Shown here in pieces: positions 1 through 10,626 of a stretch of 64,000 bases of DNA. Within the stretch, counting starts at the first letter, position 1. Each line of letters begins with the position of its first letter. Origin of the DNA: Drechmeria coniospora. Taxonomy: Eukaryota; Ascomycota; Sordariomycetes; Hypocreales; Ophiocordycipitaceae. The stretch lies in NCBI RefSeq assembly GCF_001625195.1, contig NC_054389.1, positions 8,552,520 through 8,616,519 on the forward strand. The letters run 5' to 3'. The position numbers were made by a program, and so were the translations under genes. The notes below the pieces were generated by a model. It saw only the letters and a program-made list of their open reading frames with translations, was not told the DNA's origin and ran no database searches.

Positions 1-3000
1 GTCGGACAAACGGCCACTGCTGACAGCCTGACACGCAGCGATGACGGACCGACAAGGCACTCTCGAGGCTTGTCCGCCTGCAAAGCGGCGGCACGAAGCT
101 GCTCCGACCCCGATGCCCTCGGATGCTTGCTCCTTTGGCCGTGAGGGGGGCCACCGACCGGACGCTGCTTGTTTCGTTGTCTGCCGCATCCAGTGGCCGC
201 ATCCTCGTTTTTCACTCACCAGCGCCGCCGAACAGGCCACCCGCGCTCCCGACCAGGCGGTATCTGGACAGGCGAGGCGGGCCAGTCAGAGCGAAAACTC
301 GCTCTTTCACCGCGGCCCTGCACACTGTCTTTGCGTTTCAGATTTCGAGACAAGTCGGTGTTGGTGGCGCCTATTGTTCACGACTCACGAGATGCAACCT
401 GCCAACGACAGAGGCTGCGATGACGGCGCGGCGCTGCCTGCTGGTTGGGCGGTGAGCACGGAGCGTTGAGCACCGAAAGCTGCGCACTGATGAGCGGCCG
501 CCCGGTACTATTTATATATGCATACGAGAATCTGTACGAGCATACATGGCTCATACCAACACATCACAGCACGGCACAGCACGGCACAGCACAGCACAGC
601 ACAAAGGGCATGCTGGATAGTACCTGCCCAGACGGAACCAGTACGTAGTCGTGTCGCGCCCTTATCGGTCCGTTGATGACCGGTTGCGCCATGGCCGTCA
701 ATCTGCTTGCGGCCCGTTGCCTGGGGGCAAGAGGCGATGGGCCCGAGATGCATCACCGATGGTGGTGGACGATGCATCAGCCTTGGAGCTTGCTGTGGCC
801 GTCACCGAGCCGCGCCACTGGCTGACGCATGGCAAGGCAACCAACGAGCCCACCGGTTTGCCGCCTTTGCTGGACTGTCCAGGACGGAACATGCCGTACG
901 ACTCCTGCCAAAATACGGCTACGGTCGGGATGGAATGGGAGTCGCTTTGCGTCCTTGTTTGCTGGCTTTTGTGTTTGCTTTCGTGTTTGCTGGCTGGCTT
1001 GCTTGCTCGCTTGCTCGTTTGTTCCCTTTTGGGCTCATTTCGTCTAGCCTGCGGCTGTCGGGATGACAAGCGCCGAGCAAGCAAGCCAAGGAACGAACAA
1101 ACGACCTCGGCGGGCATACCGAGTACCTAGGCCTAGGTGTAAGTACTTGCACCCACCCGTACGGAGTATTAATCCAAGTAGTTGTACTCTGTATCTCCCT
1201 ACAATTACGCATGCCCCGTGCAGGTAACCAGATGGGGGGGGACAGATTAAGCAAGGCGGCGACGCCATCGCTCGATGCTTACTGACCACAGTTGGCCACT
1301 AAGGGGTACTGCTGAGCACTAGGCGAAGGTGCTAATAGAGGAAACACGAGAGCTTCCGCCAGTCCGGCTCCGACACCCGAGAGTCCAGTCTCTGGAGAAG
1401 CCGAGGCAGGCTGGGAGGTAGGGGAGGCCATGGCAACCATGATGCAATGACGGAGTAGCATTTGTCGGATCGTGTGCCACCACGTCACACTTCGGCCCGG
1501 CCTTCCCGCGCTAGTTTTATCATCACCATCTTCGCATGCCGCCTCTCCTCTCGGCCGGCCCTCTGTTCGGATGAGAAAACGAGCATGGAGCGCCTCCTAC
1601 GAGCATCGTACGCGCCCTCGATGCGGCTTCGAACCGTTGACCGGTCTCGCTCGAGGTCATGTTTCGTCTCCAGTCACATGCAGCACGTGCACGGTTGAAG
1701 GCAGTTTCTGCTTCTGGCCTATCACGCTTCCGTCACGCCAGTACCAACCTCTCGTCGGTGACCCGTGATGGACAACGAGATGATGAGACATCAGATGTCG
1801 TGATGAGTCGCGACGAGCCGGGACGCTGCATGCATCGGATTCGTCTCCAACTGACCTCGTCACGAGATGCAGTCGACGGAGGAGCGACTGCAACGTCGGC
1901 CTTTGCATGGCACGGCGACGATGACCACGTCTGCAGCACATGTACATGCGCATGTACTATGTACTTACTCTCGCATAAGCGGTATGAAACGTAACCGGCC
2001 ATCTTCGTGGCCAATAATGGCTCCTCGTGCAGGCCTCGGCAGCGCCCAAGCCAATCAACAAGCCAGCCATACCTGTATCTGTGCAGCCCAATCGCGTGGA
2101 ACTTTGTGCGTGCATTGGAGCACGGGGCCTCGAGTAAGTTCCTCCGTGGCGACCAGAGCGGTGGCCTTTCTGCTTGGGCAGCCGCTGCAAGTACTTACTT
2201 GCGTGCGAGCACTACTTACTGTACGTGCACCAAATAGGTGACTGGCGATCTACAGCACTCGCACAAGTACTTGTACCGAGGACGGAGTGCTTACCTACTA
2301 CCTATTTTGGTAGGCTGCTATTTTCGTCACCGTCCTCTAGTACTTACTGTAAGAAGTGCCGCATATCAGTCAGGTACGTAATAGTACTAAGCTGAATACT
2401 ACTAGGTATTAATAGTAATAGGTAGCAGGCTGAAAAGGTTAACTAACCTGGTACCTACCTCCTGTAGAATTGGTTCTAGTAGCTGTCATTACTACCTAGG
2501 CACCTAGTACAAGGTACTAAGTAATTACTACTAAGCTATTACAACCTACCTAGTAGTAATTAGTACGAAGTTATAGGGCACATACAAGCTGCAGTTGGTA
2601 CGGTCCCAACTTTGTACCGTCGCACTCTGTGCAGCAGCACCAAGTGGACATTATTGCCATCGGACTCCCTTGCGACAAGCTCGTCGGCAATATGGAAGCC
2701 AGGATGGACGGGTTCTGGCACCTGCATGCTGTCCTGCGAATACCGCAAGCATAGCACGTGTACCGAGTACAGTACTTTCATCGTAGCGATACATGTTGAT
2801 GACAAGTCCGATACCCCGGACCGCAGCGCTGCCGTCATCTGCCGCTCACCTCGTCCGACCTGATGACTGCCGCGCCGCATGCAACGTTGACACCGTCGCC
2901 TGTCGATGCGAGCGTGGACGTGTCCCCAATACTGACGCTGCCGAATGCGCGGCCTTGGGTCGTATGTGCGAGTCAAGATGATGTGTTTATTCCCCTTCCC

Positions 3001-3611
3001 GGCCCGACGCCGCACAATCCAGCATCTCCACTTCACTGCCCGTTTCCCATCGAGCACAGGGCAGTCACGAGCCAATACTGTCCTGGGAGGGAAGCAAGGG
3101 TAGATGCGAGAATCTCGATGCCGAGATGACGAAATACCGAGACGCCGGGTGGAGTGAAGATTTCAACCTTCTGCACAACCGTTGCTGACTGCTGCCCTCG
3201 TCCCCCCGAACGGCGGTGGAGATGGAATCGCGACCCAATGTACATCGCAACGCGCCTTCTCCGGGTGGCGAATCGTCTCTGCAAACGAGTCGCCATTCCT
3301 TCATGCTTACCCATGAATTCGCTATGCCGTGAAGAAAGACGGACATGGCAACGGTTTGCCATAATGACAAGGAAAATGCTCAATTCTATTTACATGCGAA
3401 ACATGTCGCCAATGCGGGAATTATAGGCTGTCTAGACTTGGGTGAAGGGCCATGTTCGAGTCGGAAACGATGCCATCGTTCTTGAAGAATGGAAAAAAAA
3501 AAGGAAAAAGAAGAGCCATGTCGTAACGATTGTGTCTACACCGTCGAGCCATCCGCCGTACACGGCGTGCAGATCAAGCTTCCTTCGTTCCGTTCCCTTG
3601 GCCGACATCCA
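1..3611. other. Gene-poor left end, no supported gene
   Basis: About 3.6 kb in which several open frames run 60-170 codons on both strands, but none shows a recognisable domain, a signal peptide with a plausible continuation, or consistent splice signals. It contains a CAGCA-type microsatellite near 565-603, a run of GCTTGCT/GCTCG repeats near 960-1020, a TAC/GTA-rich stretch near 2200-2570, and a copy of the CGTACGGAGTA motif near 1159. I see nothing else that can be called. Confidence 0.6.
564..603. repeat. CAGCA/CGGCA microsatellite
   Basis: Imperfect tandem pentamer of the CAGCA and CGGCA type, about eight units. A related GCACAG-rich tract lies at the other end of the window (about 63720-63840). 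Seen directly in the sequence. Confidence 0.85.
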
Positions 3612-4121
3612 TCACCTCGCCGTCTTGGCAATGCGCCAGCTCAAGGCGGCCCTCTCGCCGCTCGCGTCCTCACAGTTGACGACGCCGCCGACAGCCAGGA
3701 GGGTGCCCGAGGAAAATTGAAGCAGACTCGTGTAGAGCAGGGTGGCCACATCGGCATCGCCCACCGTGAAGGGTGCCTTGGCCGCGTCGAGGGGCTTGAC
3801 GGCGAGCACGCAGTCGCGAGCCTGGACCAGCGGCACGAAGGCGTTGGCATGACAGGAAACCGGATGGGGCACCACGACGCGAAGGGTACCGTTGGCGGCC
3901 ACCCATTGAGAGTGAAGGGCGGCACACTCGCGCCAGTCGGCCGGCTCGAGCCTCGGCCGCTCGTCGGGCGCCGGAGGCACAAACGTCGCCGGATCGCAGG
4001 TGCTCTGGTCCGTCGTCGAGGGGATCCACACCACGCCCGTCGAGTTGGCCAACGGGGGGTGGCCGGGGGATGCCGTGACGGCCATGGCAAGGTGCACGAG
4101 TACGACGACGAGGAAATGCAT
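3612..4121 (-). CDS. Secreted Hce2/Ecp2-type effector-like protein
   Basis: A single-exon gene for a 169-residue protein. Residues 1-18 form a hydrophobic signal peptide ending near ASPG, so the product is probably secreted. The mature part fits the Hce2 (Ecp2 effector homologue) pattern: an early Cys-x4-Phe (C42), a WREC block (C66), an HPVSC...AF block (C90), C104, a VGDADVATLL block near 120-129, GG-x2-NC (C150) and a terminal SWRI. Five cysteines and two N-glycosylation sequons (near 26 and 77) are visible. Hce2 proteins are fungal secreted proteins; some act on host plants, and related domains occur fused to other enzymes, but function cannot be read from sequence here. The gene sits alone in a repeat-rich, gene-poor stretch, and a T-tract lies just upstream of its start. 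The domain call rests on pattern match, not a search. Confidence 0.72.
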   Translation of the reverse strand: MHFLVVVLVHLAMAVTASPGHPPLANSTGVVWIPSTTDQSTCDPATFVPPAPDERPRLEPADWRECAALHSQWVAANGTLRVVVPHPVSCHANAFVPLVQARDCVLAVKPLDAAKAPFTVGDADVATLLYTSLLQFSSGTLLAVGGVVNCEDASGERAALSWRIAKTAR

Positions 4122-4195
4122 CGTGGAAGGCAGCCGGGGGAGCGAGCGCGAACCGGCCTTTCAACCTTGGATTTCTTTTTTTTTCTTTTGGTAAA

Positions 4196-4212
4196 TTTTT
4201 TTTTTTTTTTTT
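4196..4212. repeat. Poly(dT) tract in effector promoter
   Basis: A run of 17 T on the plus strand (poly-A on the coding strand of the Hce2-type gene), about 75 bases upstream of its start codon, preceded by a shorter T-rich run at 4174-4189. Such poly(dA:dT) tracts are common nucleosome-excluding promoter elements in fungi; that role is inference here. Confidence 0.6.
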
Positions 4213-5276
4213 CCGATTTCGTTTTCCGACTCGTCGGGGAACTGGCGATGCAGGGGGGGAGGGGAGGGAAGGCGGCGAGAGCAAAGCACAGGCGGTATAT
4301 TACGGAGTAGTGGCGGGAAAGAATGATGCGGAGTAGTGAGGGAAGAGAATCCTGCGCGGGAGGTCGGCGAACGAGACGGGATCGCAGAGGCAAGCGAGTG
4401 GTTTGATGAAGGGCACGATTCTCGGCTGCTGAAGCGGTCCCATGTGTCCATCCGTCGCACCCCCTCTTGTTCCTTCCTCCTGCCCAGTTCTTCGTTCCTG
4501 CACCATGTCAGACGGCTGCCCGGCTGCGACTGCGAAGTGCGCTGACTGAACACGTACACCTACCGTACAGGGCCAGCGCCTGCCTGTGCCGCGCCGGGAG
4601 AGGGAGCCCTTGCCGCGATGGCAAGTGAATCCAGGCGCTGACGTCTTATTACCTACTTGCACTTCCATACAAGCACTGTATTTGGGTGTCATGGCAGCAC
4701 CCAAGTACTGCACACTCCGCACAGGCGCTCCATCCTCCGTGCTTATTACTACTAGGTAAGTAGGTGCTACCCAGCCATGTAATACCTAGGAAGCACCCTG
4801 GTTGTCCACATGGGTCCTCCCCTTTAGTAATTCGTCGTAATTATTACTATGAATTCCTGCACCAGTACGAAGTGCACGTACAGTACGGGGTACAGTAATT
4901 TAGCACTTACTTGTAAGTACAAGTACTTGTACGGAGTATTGCCATTATACAACTACGTGATGCATGCGAGAGGCCATGGCGGGCATGATGTGGTAGCCCA
5001 GTGCAAATGAAGCACCCCCGTTGTTGAACCGCGGAACCCACGTCCCGTCCGAGGTAGGGAACCATCTCGAATGATCGCTCGTGCGGCCTTGGTGACGGGA
5101 CAAGCAACGGGAACTGCAGTTCGTCCGCCGCAGCCACCCTGGAGACGAGGAGATGGAAATTTTCTCCCCCTTTCTTTTTCTCGCACGAGGGGACGGGGGA
5201 AGGAGAGAAATGAAGGACGCCACTCTGTTCGCGGGAGGACAATAGAATGCGTCTGGAACGATGAATGGGCAATCAT

Positions 5277-5301
5277 GTACGGAGTACTCCGTACGGAGTA
5301 C
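5277..5301. repeat. Perfect palindrome of the GTACGGAGTAC family
   Basis: GTACGGAGTACTCCGTAC (5277-5294) is an 18-bp perfect inverted repeat, followed at once by a further GGAGTAC so that three alternating half-sites are stacked. Same word family as the copies near 38339 and 44141. Confidence 0.9.
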
Positions 5302-6865
5302 AAGTAATGTTCCTGACGGTGCCGAAATTACCGACGACTTATTACTTGGTAATTAGCATCCGTCCGTATTTTTATTACCTTTATCCCTTTCCTGATGGCG
5401 AGTACTTGTACGAAGCAAAAGCACATGTGCCACACTGCGGTGTTCCTACATTTTCAGGCTAGCATCTGCACGAGTACGGAGTAATAATACAGCAGACCAA
5501 CTTACTGTAGCCACTTGTACTCTGTGCTCCGTACTCCGTACTCTCCTCCTAGTGTTATTACCCATGGTATCGTGACGGAACCTTGCCGCCACAGCCGGCG
5601 CCTCAACGACTCGACCGACGACGACATCGCATTGATCGTGCTTCATCACCCCCCTCTTTGGTTGCCGACCGCTTCTGGCGGGAAGTTGGGTTCAATGCCA
5701 CCTTGGCCTCCTGAACCTTGTCGCTGGTCAGCCGCGCTGACTTTGCTGCGACATGGCGGCATCTGTGTTCAGGCGTGCCACTCTCCCGCCCTACTGTACA
5801 AACAGGTGAAAGTGTGCATCCGTGCACGCACGAGGTGGCCAAGCTGCCAGGACATGTGAATGTTGGTGTATGCAGTTTGTAGTTGGCACGCACATGGATG
5901 CACATGCACCACTTACTGTGCATCAGGCTACTGTACACGTCCAAGTATGCTTGGAAGTAAGTACTCCGTACTCCGTAATACAAGTACATTGTATTCGGAT
6001 ACGACTCCGCCATATTCATGTCATACGTGTACTTACTTATTTGCACTTATCGTGGCTTGTTAGCGTGAGGTGCTTACTTACTTACTTGCTACCTCAGTAC
6101 CTTAGTTGTACATGTACTGTACTGTAGGTACCTTACAGCTCCGGTATTAGCTGGTCGCTAGGGGGCCCGTCTGTGCTTTCGATGGCGGGTCTCCACACGG
6201 CGGACGGAGGAAGGCAGCAATGCCGTAATGCCGTAGTGGTACGGAGTGCTCTGTTGGTACCTAGTAGTCCAGGGGAGTTTGCAGGAACACCTGCGGTGGG
6301 CATGGGGTAACCTTACATTGGACCTTTCCCTGGGTTCTCGATCATCACTTGTAGGACGGTGAATAACCTGGTGCCGTACTGCAGATGAACTATTTGCGAC
6401 TACAGGGACGGAACACTGCAAGTAATACCGTAAGGGAAGTGGCAAACATGTACTTACGGGGTACGACTGCGGAGCACTTACATGTACAGTACTTGCATCT
6501 GCAATAGGGTTCTGGGTAATGCTCTTGTCGTAATACTTACATGCGAGTACTTACAACTACTAATACATGCGTACCTACTAATATTACCTGAGTGCCATTA
6601 CTGTACAGTATCTGTACAACAAAGTATACTTTGCACACACGCGCAAGCACTTTATCTGAAGGGTACCCACATGTACAACTGCAGTACGTGAACAGTCCCT
6701 CCGGAGCGAGCAGTGGTACATGCACCTCTGCATGGCCCTGTCATTCCGATTCCGAGTCTGAATCAGAGTCCGAGCTCGACGACCGCTCCAGTGGTAAGCA
6801 TGCGGTGAGACGCGATGCAGCAGACGGCGGGTGATGAAAATGATGTGGGTGAGGACGACGATGCG

Positions 6866-6896
6866 GCCGAGGACGAGGACGAGGACGAGGACGATG
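6866..6896. repeat. GAGGAC microsatellite
   Basis: Short tandem (GAGGAC)n run of about five units. It produces the Asp/Glu- and Arg/Pro-rich artefact frames seen on both strands around it. Seen directly. Confidence 0.75.
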
Positions 6897-8772
6897 GAGC
6901 ACCAGCCGCCGATCTTGCTCCTGATGCACCCGATGCGACCTTGGACAGAAGCAGGGTATCGAGAATCGTGGACGATCGTACGAGTACGATACGGCATGGT
7001 GGGCAGAACCACCGATGACCCAACGCGACTGCGACTGCATCACGGGTACAAGCACGCCGTACATGTGTTTACATTTACAGTACAGTACATGCCGGAGTAC
7101 AAGTACGTGGACTCGTGCAATCATACTTGGCACATCGACCCCGTATTTAATTACCGAGACCGAGCATGCGCGATGGGGACGTGGGATGGGTGGCTTTTGG
7201 CGCGGGAGAGCAACTGGCAAAGTACTCCGTACTACGGAGTTCCCTTGCGTGTGCAACTACTATCCTCGTATAAGTAATTATGTCATGTCAGTGTGTTCAC
7301 ATGTACCCCGTACTCCGCACCTGTACTTACTACACCTACCTAGTACTTACTTGCATGCCCTGTCATCACTGGTACGTTGGTAGGTACTTGTACGCCAAGG
7401 TGTGCGTGGTGAATGCACCGAGAAAGTACCTACTTACTGGTAGTAGCGATGGCAGACGCTACAATACTTCGCGCGTGGTATATTCTCTGGCACGGCGGAC
7501 ACCAAGCATTGCTCGTATCAGTAGCCAAGTATTGATATGTAACTCTCCGCGTTACAATTGGCAACTGCGTGTACTTCCACCGAGTACAGTACAACCCAGC
7601 AGGCAGCCATTTTCGTGCACTCATGTAGTTATTACTCGTACACCTAGTTGTACTTTGCCGAGTGCATGTACTCCGTACTGCCTGCAGATAACCAACAGGC
7701 CGGCTGGCGGTCTAGGCTGCCTGCCTGGTGCCTTGCTTGTTGGCCGTGATCCATCCGATTTCCTGGTCACGCGTTTGCTAGCCAATACACGCCTGCCTAC
7801 CCTACCGGTACTTGCCTTCCTGCGAGCAAACAAAGTCCCTCCTCCTGCCTTGGCTTGTCATGGCCCGTTCGAGCGACAGGGGCGACCCACCCTCTGCTGC
7901 TGCCGATGATGAATGGATGGATGCCAATGGACCACGATGGATGGACCCTTCCTTCCTCCATCGCTTACCGACCGTCGCCACCCAGCAGCCCAACCCCCAA
8001 CCCGGTTGTATCCGCCCCCCGGTACTCGGACGCCTGCCAACCCAGGGTCTACATGTAAGTACATGTGCTACGTCGTGGAGCCTCATTACAATGGCAAGCC
8101 CCGGCTGTACTTGCTGGCGAGCACGTTCGAGAATACATGCGAGTATCTAGATGCAACCTGCCACCACACCGACATCTCAAGTACTCCTATTCGTGGCAGC
8201 AGGTACAGTACGCTTGCAGTACGGAGTACAGTACATGCACTTCCCCACGGCCGTACCTTGTATGAACAAGTACGGCCTATTCCTGCTGCATAAGTATACG
8301 TACACATCCGTAGCTGCCCATCGTGGACCCCCATCCTATCCGCCCTCCTCCTCACTCACCCACCTCGATGGATAACGAACCCCTTATTTTCCTTTCGTCG
8401 TCGGCACGGCAGGCAGGCACAGACAAAAGCACAGCATAGGGCAGAACAATCACGGTACGGTGCAGCGCAGCACAAGACAGGAAAGGGCATCGCGGCCATC
8501 GAACGACTGGACCGGCTAGGAATCTTTGTGCCTGCCGCCGGTCGCTTTGTCGACTTGATCCATATCCATATATGCACGTTCCTTTCTTCTTTCGCCGTCA
8601 CCGTCACATCGCATCGTGCTTCGAAACCGAATCTCACCAAACCTCCATGCAAACACATGTCGACACTTGATCTGGCTCTCCACGTACATCGAGACCCCCC
8701 AGCAGAGGCACCGACACATAGCCGGCACTATACAAGTACGGGCACGGCTGCCTTCGAAACCGGCGGTCAGAG

Positions 8773-10130
8773 ATGACGACTATGATGACGACGACGACAT
8801 CCACGGCAGCCGCCGCCGAAGCTTCAGCGGCAGCATCGGCGATGAACCTTGTCGACGCCGCCTCCTGTGGCCAGGACCACCATCGACACCGTCACCATAA
8901 CCACCATCAACACCGCCGCAACGCATCCACTTCCGCCTCCGCCTCCACTTCCAGTACCTTCCGCAAGCTCGTCGGTCGCCTGCGCAGCAACAGCACCAAG
9001 CCCACCGACCACTCCCAGCTCCCAACACCGAGCTCGTCCGCGTCCCCCTCACCTCCGGCACCCTCGACACGCAGGAACTCGGCCTCGCCCCTTCCGCCTT
9101 TCCACTCCGGCAGTGGCCGCCGCAGGAGCAAGGCCGGAGCCGTCGTGCCTGCCAGGGATGCGCCCATCTCCCTCTCGCTCTGGGACGCGGCCTACCGCGG
9201 CCTTCGTGATGATCCCTCCTGCACCGGCCTCGTCCTCACCTACGAGGCCATCATCTCCCAGGAGCTCCCCGACAGCCTCAGCCTCGGCGGTCTCGGCTCA
9301 CCCTTTGGCGCCAAGTCGCCCGAAGAGCGCCTTGACCTGCTTGCGAGGATCGCCGCCGCCGGCCTGCACCGAAGGAGGGGTTCGCGGCCCAGCCCACAGC
9401 AACCCGGCCAGGACGACGAGGCCCGGAGGATGCTCGAGGCTACGAGGGGGACCGTCGAGGGAATCCTGCCGCGGTACCCCTCTGCCGCCGTCGCCTGGGC
9501 CGGCCTCTGCACCTTGACGCCTGTACGTGATGAATCGCCGACTTCATTTTCATTTCCACCCTTTACGAGTCCCACGCCTGCCTCCCCGTGCACCCCATGC
9601 CTCCCCTACTTTCCATGCAACCTGCGCTCCGCACGAACCTCCTGCTCCCACTCCCCACGCCTGATGCGGCTGCTGACACTGTTTGCTAGCTTCTCGCCGA
9701 CCCCATCTTTCAGAGCCCTGACATGCGACTCGGTATCCTCCACATCGCCGGCCGCATCCCTTGGTACATGTGCCTAGCCCAGCTGCTGCTCGTTCCCGCC
9801 CCGCCAGACTATCAAGAGTCCACGCGCGCCATCCTCGTCCGCCTGTACCGCAAGGTGCTCGAACTTGAGATGAACTGCGTCTGCGCCACCGCTGGCGCTT
9901 GGAACTCGGCCGCGAAAAACGTAGTCGGCTGGACCTCGCTAGGCACCCTGGTCGCCGAGATTGTCGAGCTCGACCGCCGCGTACGCGCCCTTGTGGAGAA
10001 GGAGGGCGAGGTTGGCGTGAGGGAGATGTTGCTCGCCATGGACGTTGACCTTGACTTAGAACCCGTAGAAGACTCTGCTACGCCGAGTGTGGAGGAGACG
10101 ACTTTACTCCAGCCACGGCTGGCTGACTGA
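8773..10130 (+). CDS. Stand-alone NWD (NLR N-terminal) domain protein
   Basis: Two exons, 8773-9522 and 9690-10130, with a 167-nt phase-0 intron (GTACGT donor, GCTAG acceptor), give 396 residues. Residues 1-130 are low complexity: a Thr/Ala run, a His/Arg-rich patch near 36-49 and Ser/Pro-rich sequence. Residues about 133-370 match the N-terminal domain of fungal NWD-type NACHT-NTPases: LWDAAYRGL at 135-143, the YEAIISQEL segment, AVAWAGLCTL before the intron, then the GILHIAGRIPWY block and the ILVRLYRKVLELEM helix. Family proteins continue into a NACHT ATPase and WD or ankyrin repeats; this one stops after the N-terminal domain with a clean stop codon and no NACHT motifs downstream. It may be a singleton partner or regulator of a full NLR elsewhere, or a truncated NLR. 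It converges on the ABC transporter gene. Domain assignment is from remembered family pattern. Confidence 0.77.
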
Positions 10131-10626
10131 CCGCTGCTCGCAACGTATCCTTCCAATCCATCAACCACAAAGCCTTGAGCAAATCCTTTTTTATTATGAG
10201 CGCGATGGTGGCATAATTCCATAATAATCATTGTATGAGGCATGAAACCCATGAGGGTTTTCTGTGAATATGCTTGAACTTGCCTCGGTGCACTGTTCAC
10301 CTTTGCAAGCCGTGCAACGGCAGCGGTTTGCTTGCCGGGCATTAATGCAACCGGAAATATGTAACGTGATGATGGAAAAAGAAGTTCAACGGACCTGCAG
10401 GTCGTGTGCTTTTGTGTGTCAAGGGAATTTGCCGGGAAATGAGCGATGCATGGCGCTGGGAACAGTTGGGACACAGCATTGAAGGACGAGGATTCAATAA
10501 GGGTCCAGCCAACCGCAGTGAACGCCAAAGAATCTCCAAGTCAGCATACAATAATCTTCGGGCCTATAGAATCATTGGCTCATATAAAGGCGATACATCC
10601 GTCATCTTGCCGACTTTGGTACACTA
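10131..10626. other. Convergent 3' intergenic spacer
   Basis: About 500 bases between the stop codons of two convergent genes. I see no gene. It should hold the 3' UTRs and polyadenylation signals of both; a TTTTTTATTATG stretch near 10189 is a plausible A/T-rich terminator element for the plus-strand gene. Confidence 0.5.

Larger units (their letters stand above)
4122..8772. other. Gene-poor, GTAC-motif-rich intergenic region
   Basis: About 4.6 kb without a supportable gene. The longest open frames (for example plus 7280-7909 and minus 6741-7256) are low-complexity or lack any domain. It holds many copies of GTACGGAGTAC / GTACTCCGTAC (near 4928, 5277-5301, 5474, 5527, 5961, 6237, 7220, 7305, 7666, 8219), GAGGAC hexamer-like repeats at about 6866-6896, and numerous ACTTAC, CTAGGTA and GTACAAGTAC words. 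About 250 bases before the NWD-domain gene the sequence is pyrimidine-rich, as expected of its promoter and leader. Confidence 0.6.

Noticed and set aside
3489..4310. 273-codon plus frame
   Set aside because: Antisense to the Hce2-type gene; Gly/Arg-rich shadow.
6741..7256. Minus frame with long Arg-Pro and Ser-Asp repeats
   Set aside because: Artefact of the GAGGAC microsatellite and TCNGAN-type repeats.
7280..7909. 209-codon plus-strand open frame
   Set aside because: Runs through TAC/GTA-rich motif sequence; Tyr/Thr/Leu bias follows base composition and no family pattern is visible.
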